From Janibacter indicus (GTDB lineage: Bacteria; Actinomycetota; Actinomycetes; Actinomycetales; Dermatophilaceae), in contig NZ_FWXN01000007.1 of assembly GCF_900176385.1 (NCBI RefSeq), positions 157,796 to 221,795 on the forward strand: 64,000 nucleotides of DNA, in the 5' to 3' direction. Shown in pieces: positions 46,111-54,403 of the stretch (positions within the stretch are counted from its first letter, which is position 1; every line of letters begins with the position of its first letter). The translations under genes and the position numbers were made by a program. The notes beneath the pieces are model-generated. The model saw nothing but the letters and a program-made list of their open reading frames with translations. It was not told the DNA's origin and did not search any database.

Positions 46111-47510
46111 GCGCGCACCTCCGCCATGAGGTCGATGCCCTCGGTGCCCACGACCTCGGCGGTGACGAGCGCGCCGACGACCAGGTCGTCGACCTCGCCG
46201 GTGAGCAGGGTGACGCCGTCGACGTCGGGGCCCTGGTGGGCCGCACGACCGACGACCTCGCCGCTCTCCTCGTCGACCTCCTCGACGAGCACGGTGACCT
46301 GCTCACCGATGCGCTCCTCGGCGCGCTGGGCGGTCAGCTCCTCGACGAGCCGGGTGAGTCGGTCGACCCGCTCGGCGATGACCTCGGGATCGACCTTGTC
46401 GGTGAGCAGCTCACCCTCGGTGCCGTCCTCGTCGGAGTAGCCGAAGACCCCGACGACGTCGAGGCGCGCCGCGACGAGGAAGCGCTCGAGCTCGGCGACG
46501 TCCTCCTCGGTCTCGCCGGGGAAACCGACGATGACGTTGGAGCGGATGCCGGCCTCGGGCTGATTCTCACGGATGCCCTCGATCAGGCCGAGGAATGAGT
46601 CGGTGTCACCGAAGCGCCGCATGCGCCGCAACAGGGGCCCGGCAGCGTGCTGGAAGGAGATGTCGTACCAGGGCACGACGCCCGGGGTGCTCGCCATGGC
46701 GCGCAGGAGGCCGGGGCGGATCTCGGCCGGCTGCAGGTAGGACACGCGCACCCGCTCGATGCCCTCGATGGCGACGAGCTCGGGGAGCAGCTGCTCGAGC
46801 AGGTCGAGGTCGCCGAGGTCCTTGCCGTAGGACGTGGAGTTTTCGCTGACGAGGAAGAGCTCGCGCACCCCCTGGGAGGCGAGCCACCTCCCTTCGGCCA
46901 CGACGTCGTTGGGCCGGCGCGAGACGAAGGCGCCCCGGAAGGTCGGGATCGCGCAGAAGGCACACCGACGGTCGCAGCCGGACGCGATCTTGAGCGGGGC
47001 CCACGGGCGGTCGTCGAGCCGGGCACGGGGCAGGTCGGCGGCGTTGTGCCCCGGGAGGGCGAGGTCGCTGGCATCGCGGTCGACCGGGGAGATCGGCAGC
47101 AGCTTGCGGCGGTCACCGGGGACATGGGCCTCGGGGGCGTGCCCGTCGAGCACCGCCCTCAGGTGGGCGCTCATGTCGGTGTAGGAGTCGAAGCCGAGCA
47201 CCGCGTCGGCCTCGGGCAGCTCGTCGGCCAGCTCCTTGCCGTAGCGCTCGGCGAGGCAGCCGACGGCCACGACCTTTTGGGTGCGACCGTGCTCGCGCAG
47301 GTCATTGGCCTCCAGGATCGCGTCGATGGAGTCCTTCTTGGCCTGCTCGATGAACCCGCAGGTGTTGACCACCGCGACATCGGCCTGAGCGGCGTCGTCG
47401 ACGAGGGTCCACCCCTCTGCGGACAGCCGGCCGGCGAGCTCCTCGGAGTCGACGTCGTTGCGGGTGCATCCCAGGGTGACCAGGGCGACGCTGCGGGTGG
47501 AGACGGACAT
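46107..47510 (-). CDS. rimO: Ribosomal protein S12 methylthiotransferase RimO
   Basis: A 467-residue radical-SAM enzyme that methylthiolates Asp89 of ribosomal protein S12. N-terminal [25 protein letters not shown] and VGCLAERY hold three cysteines; the radical-SAM motif CDRRCAFC follows, and SFQHAA is characteristic. The ATG at 47510 is supported by TAGAGT seven bases upstream. It shares domain structure with MiaB but lacks tRNA-specific features. Confidence 0.94.
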   Translation of the reverse strand: MSVSTRSVALVTLGCTRNDVDSEELAGRLSAEGWTLVDDAAQADVAVVNTCGFIEQAKKDSIDAILEANDLREHGRTQKVVAVGCLAERYGKELADELPEADAVLGFDSYTDMSAHLRAVLDGHAPEAHVPGDRRKLLPISPVDRDASDLALPGHNAADLPRARLDDRPWAPLKIASGCDRRCAFCAIPTFRGAFVSRRPNDVVAEGRWLASQGVRELFLVSENSTSYGKDLGDLDLLEQLLPELVAIEGIERVRVSYLQPAEIRPGLLRAMASTPGVVPWYDISFQHAAGPLLRRMRRFGDTDSFLGLIEGIRENQPEAGIRSNVIVGFPGETEEDVAELERFLVAARLDVVGVFGYSDEDGTEGELLTDKVDPEVIAERVDRLTRLVEELTAQRAEERIGEQVTVLVEEVDEESGEVVGRAAHQGPDVDGVTLLTGEVDDLVVGALVTAEVVGTEGIDLMAEVRA

Positions 47511-47517
47511 GCCCCAC

Positions 47518-47523
47518 ACTCTA
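47518..47523 (-). promoter_or_regulatory. -10 hexamer TAGAGT for rimO
   Basis: TAGAGT on the minus strand lies 7 bases before the ATG at 47510. Confidence 0.55.
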
Positions 47524-47579
47524 GGTGGCCCGGGGGCCGTCGGCCGACACGACGCGACCGGCCGGGCAACCTCAGGGCG

Positions 47580-48284
47580 TCAGCTGCGCGCCCGGCTCAC
47601 CGTCAGGGCCACGAGCCGGGAGATCACCATCGCGACGTAGAGCACACCGCCCAGCTGCTCGACGATCGTCGCGGCCCGCGCATGGGGCTCGATGGCCACG
47701 ACGTCCGACAGGCCGACGCTCGTGAGGTTGGCCGCCGAGAAGTAGAGCAGCTCGAGGAAGGACTTCGGCCCGATGCCCGTGTGCCCGTCGAAGGACCCCG
47801 GTTCGAGCGTCTGGATCGCGACGAAGAGATAGGTGAAGCCGAAGAGCAGCACGGTGAAGGCGGCGCCGACGGCGAAGAGCTCGTCCTTGGTCACCCAGGT
47901 GTCGGCGAACATGTAGGCCACGAGCCCGTAGGCGACGTACATGTAGAAGATCGCGAGCAGCAGGTGCGCGGCAAAGGTGACCGGCACGTTGCTCCGGTCG
48001 ACCACCGACCACACCTCGAGGACGAAGGCCGGGAAGCCGATGCCCAGCGCCAGCCAGGTGAGGGCCGGGGTGGAGCGCACGACCCAGATGCCGAAGGTCA
48101 CCGCGAAGAGCGACAGCGAGGTGATGACCGCCCGGCCCCAGTTCTCCGACTCCACCCAGGGCAGCAGCACGATCGCGAAGAGCTGGATGCCGACGAGGAT
48201 TGCCGAGGGCTGCTTGCGCACGACGGCGGCCCAGTAACGGACCCCCGTCGGCCGCCTGTCGAGCTCGTACCAGACCTTCGTCAT
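47580..48284 (-). CDS. Ion-channel-like membrane protein with an unusual pore
   Basis: A 234-residue protein with six hydrophobic segments and a C-terminal pore-like region SFLELLYFSAANLTSVGLSD. This resembles the Ion_trans_2/K+ channel pore loop, but the filter reads SVGLSD instead of TVGYGD. The substrate selectivity is therefore doubtful. No cytoplasmic regulatory domain is visible. It is divergent from a MauE-redoxin gene with only 22 bp between starts. Confidence 0.7.
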   Translation of the reverse strand: MTKVWYELDRRPTGVRYWAAVVRKQPSAILVGIQLFAIVLLPWVESENWGRAVITSLSLFAVTFGIWVVRSTPALTWLALGIGFPAFVLEVWSVVDRSNVPVTFAAHLLLAIFYMYVAYGLVAYMFADTWVTKDELFAVGAAFTVLLFGFTYLFVAIQTLEPGSFDGHTGIGPKSFLELLYFSAANLTSVGLSDVVAIEPHARAATIVEQLGGVLYVAMVISRLVALTVSRARS

Positions 48285-48290
48285 GGGGCA

Positions 48291-48296
48291 ACCTTA
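48291..48296 (-). promoter_or_regulatory. -10 hexamer TAAGGT for the channel-like gene
   Basis: TAAGGT on the minus strand lies 6 bases before the ATG at 48284 and overlaps the opposite-strand hexamer by two bases. Confidence 0.6.
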
Positions 48297-48300
48297 GACT
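48295..48300 (+). promoter_or_regulatory. -10 hexamer TAGACT for the MauE-redoxin gene
   Basis: TAGACT lies 6 bases before the GTG at 48307 and shares its first two bases with the divergent -10. Confidence 0.6.
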
Positions 48301-48306
48301 CGCGCT

Positions 48307-49371
48307 GTGCTCGTCGCCCCATTGCTGCTGCCGCCGCTCGTCGCCGCCCTCCTGCTGGTCGTGAGCGGGGTCGCCAAGGTCCGTCACCCCGAGGAGACGC
48401 GCAGCGCATTCGGCGAGCTGCGCCTGCCGCGGGCCGTCACCCGCTCCCCCGCCCCGGTCCTGCTGCCGTGGGCCGAGATCGTGCTCGCGGTGGCGATCGT
48501 CGTCACGCCGCCCCCCTTCGCGCTGGCCGTCTCGGTCGTGGTGTTGGCGCTCTTCGTCGCCTACCTGGTGGTGATCGTGCGTGCGCTGGGGTTCGGCTAC
48601 CCGGTGACCTGCAGCTGCTTCGGCCGGCTCGGGCTGGGTGAGGTCACGCGCCGGACCGCGCTGCGCAATGTGCTGCTCGTCGTCGTCGCCGCCCTCGGCG
48701 TGTGGTCGGCCACGGCCGACAACTCTGTCGCGGCCCGCCTCCTCGATGCCTCGGCACAGACCTGGGTCTGGCTGGGTCTGGTCGTGCTGACCGTTGCCGT
48801 GGTCGTCGTCACCTTCGGCGGGGCGAAGGGGGGTCCGCTCACCCGCGAGCCGGTCACCGCTGACAGCGCGGACTCCGGAGAGGAGGCTGACTACGAGCGC
48901 CAGCCGATCCCCTTCGCCGTGCTGGAGACCGAGGACGGGCAGACGGTGACGATGCACGAGCTGACCAGCTCGGGGGCGGTGCTCCTGCTCTTCCTCTCCC
49001 CGTCGTGCGGCTCCTGCCTGCCGGTCATCGAGCGGTTGCCGGAGTGGGACGCCGGGCTCGGGCCGGTCTCCCTGCGGGCCGTGGTGTGGTCTCCCCTCGA
49101 CGAGGCCGTGGCCGCCCAGCCCCACCTCGCCGGTCGCGTCCTGCGCGACCCCGACGCGATCACTGCCCGGATCTTCCGGGTCGGCACCCCGGGCGCGGTG
49201 CTGCTGGGTGCCGACGGAGCGCTCGCTGGCGGGCCGGTGCAGGGCGCCGAGGTCCTCGACTTCTACGAGGACGTGCGGGCCGAGCTCGTCGAGGCGGGCG
49301 TCGTGGATGACGGGCCCGTCGCCCCGGACGGGTCCGCCACGACGGACGAGTCGGTCAGCGACGGTCGGTGA
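48307..49371 (+). CDS. MauE/DoxX-type membrane protein fused to a thioredoxin-like domain
   Basis: A 354-residue protein. The N-terminal half is a MauE/DoxX-like four-segment membrane domain with a conserved TCSCFGRLGLGEV. After a linker the C-terminal half is a periplasmic or external redoxin with active site SPSCGSCLPVI (CxxC). Together they look like an exported thiol-disulfide system, as in MauE-MauD pairs. The start is GTG at 48307. Its end overlaps the convergent ftsK by 17 bases. Confidence 0.78.
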   Translation: MLVAPLLLPPLVAALLLVVSGVAKVRHPEETRSAFGELRLPRAVTRSPAPVLLPWAEIVLAVAIVVTPPPFALAVSVVVLALFVAYLVVIVRALGFGYPVTCSCFGRLGLGEVTRRTALRNVLLVVVAALGVWSATADNSVAARLLDASAQTWVWLGLVVLTVAVVVVTFGGAKGGPLTREPVTADSADSGEEADYERQPIPFAVLETEDGQTVTMHELTSSGAVLLLFLSPSCGSCLPVIERLPEWDAGLGPVSLRAVVWSPLDEAVAAQPHLAGRVLRDPDAITARIFRVGTPGAVLLGADGALAGGPVQGAEVLDFYEDVRAELVEAGVVDDGPVAPDGSATTDESVSDGR

Positions 49372-52168
49372 GCGACCAGGCGTCCTCGTCGTCGTCCTCG
49401 GTCCACTCCTCGACGACCTCGGTCCCGATCGGGTCCGCCGCGTAGCGGTCGTGCGTGGCGGCCGGTGAGCCCTCGCGCAGGTCGATGACGTCGGTGTCGG
49501 TCGAGACGCCTTGGGCGGCGGGAGCCGCGTCGTCCTCGTCGGCATCCACCTCGGCGACCGGCTCCTCCGCGGCCGGCGGCTCCTCGCCCTTCATCAGGGC
49601 CAGGGTCGTCGGCAGGTCCTCGGGCGTGATGAGCACGTCGCGGGCCTTGGAGCCCTCGGAGGGGCCGACGACGCCGCGCGACTCGAGCAGGTCCATGAGC
49701 CGGCCGGCCTTGGCGAAGCCGACCCGCAGCTTGCGCTGGAGCATCGACGTCGAGCCGAACTGGGTCGTGACGACGAGCTCGGTCGCCTGGAGCAGCACGT
49801 CCAGGTCGTCGCCGATGTCCTCGTCGATCTGCTTCTTGGGCGTCTCGGGCGCGACGTCCTCGCGGTAGGTCGGCTTGAGCTGGCCGGTGACGTGACCGAC
49901 GACCTGCTCGATCTCCGACTCGGTGACCCAGGCGCCCTGGACACGCATCGGCTTCGACTTGCCCATGGGTAGGAAGAGCGCGTCACCCTGACCCAGCAGC
50001 TTTTCGGCGCCGGGCTGGTCGAGCACGACGCGGGAGTCGGCGAGCGACGAGGTGGCGAAGGCCATGCGCGAGGGGACGTTGGCCTTGATCAGACCGGTGA
50101 CGACGTCGACCGAGGGGCGTTGGGTCGCGAGCACCAGGTGGATGCCGGCCGCACGTGCCAGCTGGGTGATGCGCACGATGGAGTCCTCGACGTCGCGGGG
50201 CGCGACCATCATCAGGTCGGCGAGCTCGTCAACGATGACGAGGAGGTAGGGGTAGGGCTGGATGACCCGCTCGCTGCCGGGGATCGGCTCGACCTTGCCC
50301 GCCTTGACGGCCTTGTTGTAGTCGTCGACGTGCTTGTAGCCGAAGGTCGCCAGGTCGTCGTAGCGCATGTCCATCTCGCGCACGACCCACTGCAGGGCCT
50401 CGGCCGCCTTCTTGGCGTTGGTGATGATCGGGGTGATGAGGTGCGGGATGCCCTCGTAGGCCGTCAGCTCCACCCGCTTGGGGTCGACGAGCACCATGCG
50501 CACCTCGTCGGGCGTGGCCCGCATGAGGATCGAGGTGATCATCGAGTTGACGAAGGACGACTTGCCGGAGCCCGTGGCGCCGGCGACGAGGATGTGCGGC
50601 ATCTTCGCGAGGTTGGCGATGACGTAGCCGCCCTCGACGTCCTTGCCGACACCCATGACCATCGGGTGCTCGTTGTTGCGGGCGACGTCGGAGCGCAGGA
50701 CGTCGCCGAGGCAGACCATCTCCTTGTCGGCATTGGGGATCTCAATGCCGATGGCCGACTTGCCGGGGATGGGGCTGAGGATGCGTACGTCGGCCGAGGC
50801 GACGGCGTAGGCGATGTTCTTCGACAGCGCGGTGACCCGCTCGACCTTGACACCGGGCCCGAGCTCGACGACGTAGCGGGTGACGGTCGGGCCGCGGTGG
50901 AAGCCGGTGACCTGGGCGTCGATGCCGAACTCGTCGAGGACGCCCGTGAGCGACTCGACGACCTTGTCGTTGGCCGCGGAGCGCTCCTTGTGCGGTGCGC
51001 CGGGCTTGAGGTACTGGCTGTCGGGCAGCGTGTAGGTGACGTCGCCGGCGAGGGCGAGCTGCTCGACACGCTGCGGCAGCTGGGTCGTCGGCGGCGGCTG
51101 CAGCTCGGTCTTGCCGCTGGGGACCGGCGCGACGGCCGGATTCTTCGTCGGGCGCTTCTCGCCCGGGCGCGGCCCGCCGGCCTCGGGCTGCGGGGTCTCG
51201 GTCGTCTCCTCGACGTCGGCGGCGGGTGCCGCCGACTTCTTGCGACGGCCCTTGCCGACCGGCTGCACGACGGCGGCCTGGTCGTAGGCGGTGTCGCCGT
51301 CGCGCTCCCCGGACTGCTCCTCGTCGGGGTCGATGGCGCGTCGGCGCCGGGCGCGGGTGACCGCCGCCTTGGCCGCATCGTGGCGGGCGTCGACGTCGGC
51401 TGCGGTGACGTGGCTCGGCACCTCACCGGTGAAGGCGGCGCGCACGTAGGCCAGCCGCTGCGGCACCTCGTGCAGCGGGGTGCCGGTGAGCAGCAGGAGG
51501 GCGAAGAGCCCCAGCAGGACGAGCAGGATCGTCGCCGGCCACTCGGTCACGGCCGTCGACAGCGGGTCGGAGGCGAGGAAGCCGACGATGCCCCCGGCGT
51601 CTCGCATCGGGCCCGCGCCGTCGGGCGGCTGCGGGATGTCCTTGGCGATGTGCGTCAGGCCCGAGGCCGCGAAGAGCAGCATGACGCTGCCGAACCCCAG
51701 CCGGGCGTCGGAGGCGGGCTCGCTCGCCGAGCGCAGCAGACGCACGCCGAGCAGGAGCAGGACGATCGGCAGCGCGTAGGCGACCCGGCCGAAGGTGCCC
51801 GCAGCCACCGCGTGCACGACGTCGCCGAAGGCGCCGCTGAGGCCCCACCACTCGCGCACGGCGACGACGAGCGCCAGCGCCAGCGCCAGGAAGCCCCAGC
51901 CGTCTCGGCGGTGCTCGGGCTCGATCTGGCTCGCGCTGGTGCCGATGCGGCGCACCCCGGAGCCGGTCGCGTGGGCGACACCCATCCAGGTGCGCTGGAC
52001 CGCGGCGACGGGCAGGGGCAGACCCCCACCGGACGCGGGCTTGCGGGAGGAGGTCCTCCCCTTCGCGCTGCTCTTGGCGGGTGCCTTGCGACCCGACGGG
52101 CGGGTGGAGCCCTTGGGTCGGGAGCTGGCGCCCTTGCTGCGCGAGGTGGTCGACGGACGAGTGGCCAT
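49355..52168 (-). CDS. ftsK: DNA translocase FtsK
   Basis: A 937-residue septal DNA pump. After a basic low-complexity leader (residues 1-60) come four N-terminal membrane segments, a variable charged linker, the RecA-like motor with Walker A VAGATGSGKSSFVNSMI and Walker B VIVDELADLMM, and the C-terminal winged-helix gamma domain (LRVGFAKAGRLMDLLESRGV) that reads polar DNA signals. It clears chromosomes from the division septum. The ATG at 52168 has TACCCT seven bases before it. Confidence 0.95.
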   Translation of the reverse strand: MATRPSTTSRSKGASSRPKGSTRPSGRKAPAKSSAKGRTSSRKPASGGGLPLPVAAVQRTWMGVAHATGSGVRRIGTSASQIEPEHRRDGWGFLALALALVVAVREWWGLSGAFGDVVHAVAAGTFGRVAYALPIVLLLLGVRLLRSASEPASDARLGFGSVMLLFAASGLTHIAKDIPQPPDGAGPMRDAGGIVGFLASDPLSTAVTEWPATILLVLLGLFALLLLTGTPLHEVPQRLAYVRAAFTGEVPSHVTAADVDARHDAAKAAVTRARRRRAIDPDEEQSGERDGDTAYDQAAVVQPVGKGRRKKSAAPAADVEETTETPQPEAGGPRPGEKRPTKNPAVAPVPSGKTELQPPPTTQLPQRVEQLALAGDVTYTLPDSQYLKPGAPHKERSAANDKVVESLTGVLDEFGIDAQVTGFHRGPTVTRYVVELGPGVKVERVTALSKNIAYAVASADVRILSPIPGKSAIGIEIPNADKEMVCLGDVLRSDVARNNEHPMVMGVGKDVEGGYVIANLAKMPHILVAGATGSGKSSFVNSMITSILMRATPDEVRMVLVDPKRVELTAYEGIPHLITPIITNAKKAAEALQWVVREMDMRYDDLATFGYKHVDDYNKAVKAGKVEPIPGSERVIQPYPYLLVIVDELADLMMVAPRDVEDSIVRITQLARAAGIHLVLATQRPSVDVVTGLIKANVPSRMAFATSSLADSRVVLDQPGAEKLLGQGDALFLPMGKSKPMRVQGAWVTESEIEQVVGHVTGQLKPTYREDVAPETPKKQIDEDIGDDLDVLLQATELVVTTQFGSTSMLQRKLRVGFAKAGRLMDLLESRGVVGPSEGSKARDVLITPEDLPTTLALMKGEEPPAAEEPVAEVDADEDDAAPAAQGVSTDTDVIDLREGSPAATHDRYAADPIGTEVVEEWTEDDDEDAWSLTDRR

Positions 52169-52175
52169 GTTCCGC

Positions 52176-52181
52176 AGGGTA
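52176..52181 (-). promoter_or_regulatory. -10 hexamer TACCCT for ftsK
   Basis: TACCCT on the minus strand is 7 bases before the ftsK ATG. Confidence 0.5.
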
Positions 52182-52242
52182 GGCGAAAGCACCCTCTGAC
52201 ACACGCGTCACACGCGCACCACCGGCCACGGATCACAGCGGA

Positions 52243-52248
52243 TAACCT
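52243..52248 (+). promoter_or_regulatory. -10 hexamer TAACCT for the prepilin peptidase gene
   Basis: TAACCT ends 6 bases before the GTG at 52255. Confidence 0.55.
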
Positions 52249-52254
52249 CGCCCC

Positions 52255-52899
52255 GTGGACACCCGGACCCTCGTCGTCGTGCTCGCCGCGGCCGTGTTCG
52301 GCGTCCTCGCCTGGCGGTGGCTGCGCGCCGGCCACTACCGCCGCGATGACGAAGGGGGTCCCCTCCCCCGCCATCTCTGGGTCCCGGCGCTCGCTCCCTT
52401 CGTCGGGCTGGTCGTCGCGCTCGGCCTCGCCGACCGGCACTGGACGACGCTGCTGGCGCCGCTCGTCCTTGCCGGGGCCGGGCTCGTCCTCGCGGCGATC
52501 GACGCCGACGTGCACCGCCTGCCCAATGCCATCACCCTGCCGCTCGTGCCGGTCCAGGCGGTGCTCCTCACCGTCGCGTCGGCCGTGACCGGCGACTGGG
52601 GCGCCCTCTCCCGCGCGGGTCTCGCCGCCGTCCTCGTCGGCGGCGGGACCGTGCTGCTCGCCTTCGTCCTCTTCGGACGCTCGATCGGGATGGGCGATGC
52701 CAAGCTCATGGTCTCGATCGCCCCGACGCTCGCCTGGCTCGGCTGGAGCCAGCTGGCCGTGGGCATCTGGCTCGGCTTCGTCATCGGCGGGATCGCCGCT
52801 CTCGCACTGCTGCTCACGCGCAAGGCGTCGCGCACGACGCAGCTCGCCTTCGGCCCCTACCTCGTGGCCGGCGCGGTCCTCGCGCTCGCCCTGGCCTGA
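52255..52899 (+). CDS. A24-family prepilin peptidase
   Basis: A 214-residue membrane protease with several hydrophobic segments and both catalytic aspartates: AAIDADVHRLPNAITLP and the GxGD motif SIGMGDAKLMV. It has no N-methylation domain, as in TadV/FppA-like enzymes. It would process pilin-like precursors for Flp/Tad or type IV-like pili or a competence pseudopilus. No pilin gene lies in the window. Confidence 0.85.
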   Translation: MDTRTLVVVLAAAVFGVLAWRWLRAGHYRRDDEGGPLPRHLWVPALAPFVGLVVALGLADRHWTTLLAPLVLAGAGLVLAAIDADVHRLPNAITLPLVPVQAVLLTVASAVTGDWGALSRAGLAAVLVGGGTVLLAFVLFGRSIGMGDAKLMVSIAPTLAWLGWSQLAVGIWLGFVIGGIAALALLLTRKASRTTQLAFGPYLVAGAVLALALA

Positions 52900-52956
52900 C
52901 GTCCACGAACCGAGACACGGCCGGCCGGGGCTCGACAGCGGCCTCCGGACGTGGGC

Positions 52957-52962
52957 TATGGT
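52957..52962 (+). promoter_or_regulatory. -10 hexamer TATGGT for the riboswitch-controlled aminotransferase
   Basis: TATGGT lies about 11 bases before the first paired base of the riboswitch, fitting transcription start near 52969. Confidence 0.55.
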
Positions 52963-52972
52963 CTTGACCCAA

Positions 52973-53088
52973 GGTCACGAGTACCAGCGACAAGCCCCGG
53001 CTAGCTGGTCGGCAACCCTCCTCCGCGGTGGGGTGCTCCGGGTGACGACCTGGCCGGCGACAGACCGTCGCCCGGCAAGCGCGGACTC
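52973..53088 (+). ncRNA. SAM-IV riboswitch
   Basis: The sequence has the SAM-IV blocks in order: GGTCACGAGTACCAGCG, AAGCCCCGGC, TGGTCGGCAACCCTCC, CCGCGGTGGGGTGCTCCGGG, TGACGACC and CGGCAAGCGCGG. The outer helix GGTC(A) with (T)GACC closes it. SAM-IV binds S-adenosylmethionine and represses sulfur-metabolism genes in actinobacteria. A small hairpin (GGTCC with GGACC, around 53103-53117) and the ribosome site follow, giving a plausible translational switch. Confidence 0.9.
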
Positions 53089-53129
53089 ACGGTCGCCACC
53101 TGGGTCCCCGAAGGACCAGGAGCACCGTC

Positions 53130-54347
53130 ATGACCATCTCCGACCTGCACCGCACGACCACCGCCCTGCCGCAGCTCGTCTCCGAGGGGCTGAGCTACCG
53201 CGACGAGGACGGCTCGAGCGTCGAGTACGCCCACCTCGACCACGGCGCGACGACTCCGGCCTTCCGGGCCGTCGCCGACGAGGTCGCCGCCGCGGCCGTC
53301 ACCTACTCCTCGGTGCACCGGGGCGCCGGGTTCGCCTCCCGCGTGACCAGCTCGCGCTACGAGGCGGCACGCGAAACCGTCGCGGCCTTCGTCGGCGCCC
53401 GCACCGACGACCACGTCGTCTTCACCCGCAACACCACCGACTCCTTCAACCTGCTCGCGCGGGCGCTGCCCGAGGACACCTTGGTCTTCGTCTTCGCCTC
53501 CGAGCACCACGCGGCACTGCTGCCGTGGGGTGACGCGCTGCGCCTGCCGGTGCCGCACAGCCACGACGAGGCCGTCGCCCTGCTCGAGCAGGCCCTGCGC
53601 AACCACCCGGCCGAGCACCGGCTCGTCGTCGCCACGGGCGCGTCCAACGTCACCGGCGAGCACTGGCCGATCGAGCGCCTCGCGGCGCTGGCCCACGAGC
53701 ACGACGCACGCTTCGCCCTCGACGCCGCGCAGGTCGTCCCGCACCGCCGGGTCGACATCGACGCCCTGGGCATCGACTACGTGGCCTTCTCCGGGCACAA
53801 GATCTATGCCCCCTTCGGTGCCGGCGTGCTCGTCGGGCGCAGCGACTGGCTCGACGCCGCCACCCCCTACCTCGCCGGGGGCGGGGCCACCACACGCGTC
53901 AGCCTCGACGAGACCGAGTGGACCTGTGGCCCCGCTCGCCACGAGGCCGGCTCCCCCAATGTCTTGGGCGCCGTCGCCCTGGCCACGGCCTGCGAGATCA
54001 TCACCGAGCACGAGCAGGCGATCGTCGACCACGAGCAGGCGCTGCGCATCCGCCTGCTCGCCGGACTGCAGCAGATCCCCAGTGTGCACGTGCACTCGCT
54101 CTTCGGTGGTGGCGACGGCGCGCCCGTCGCCACGATCACCGTCGACGGCCACAACAGCAGCGAGGTCGCCCGCGTCCTCGGCGACGACCACGGCATCGGC
54201 GTGCGCGACGGCAAGTTCTGCGCGCACCTGCTCGTCGACGACCTCCTCTCGGAGCACGAGCAGGACACCGCCGTGCGGATCAGCGCCGGCCTGGGCACCA
54301 CGACCGAGCACATCGACCGACTCCTCGGCGCCCTGCGCGCCCTGTGA
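53130..54347 (+). CDS. Class V aminotransferase (cysteine desulfurase-like)
   Basis: A 405-residue PLP enzyme. The PLP lysine lies in FSGHKIYAPFGAGVLVG; TGASNVTGEHWPIERL and HLDHGATTPAF fit the SufS/NifS-like fold. No active-site cysteine loop typical of SufS is certain, so it could be a desulfurase, a selenocysteine lyase or a related lyase. Control by a SAM-IV riboswitch places it in methionine/cysteine or sulfur-salvage metabolism. The ATG at 53130 has AGGAGC just upstream. It ends at a bidirectional terminator. Confidence 0.85.
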   Translation: MTISDLHRTTTALPQLVSEGLSYRDEDGSSVEYAHLDHGATTPAFRAVADEVAAAAVTYSSVHRGAGFASRVTSSRYEAARETVAAFVGARTDDHVVFTRNTTDSFNLLARALPEDTLVFVFASEHHAALLPWGDALRLPVPHSHDEAVALLEQALRNHPAEHRLVVATGASNVTGEHWPIERLAALAHEHDARFALDAAQVVPHRRVDIDALGIDYVAFSGHKIYAPFGAGVLVGRSDWLDAATPYLAGGGATTRVSLDETEWTCGPARHEAGSPNVLGAVALATACEIITEHEQAIVDHEQALRIRLLAGLQQIPSVHVHSLFGGGDGAPVATITVDGHNSSEVARVLGDDHGIGVRDGKFCAHLLVDDLLSEHEQDTAVRISAGLGTTTEHIDRLLGALRAL

Positions 54348-54360
54348 CCCTCCTCGGGTA

Positions 54361-54395
54361 GGGCGAAGGGGGACCCCGGCAGGCCCCCTTCGCCC
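54361..54395. terminator. Bidirectional terminator between the aminotransferase and rnj
   Basis: A perfect 12-bp stem (54361-54372 with 54384-54395) with an 11-base loop, formed mainly by two inverted copies of CGAAGGGGG, lies between convergent genes. Confidence 0.88.
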
Positions 54396-54403
54396 CGGCG
54401 TCC

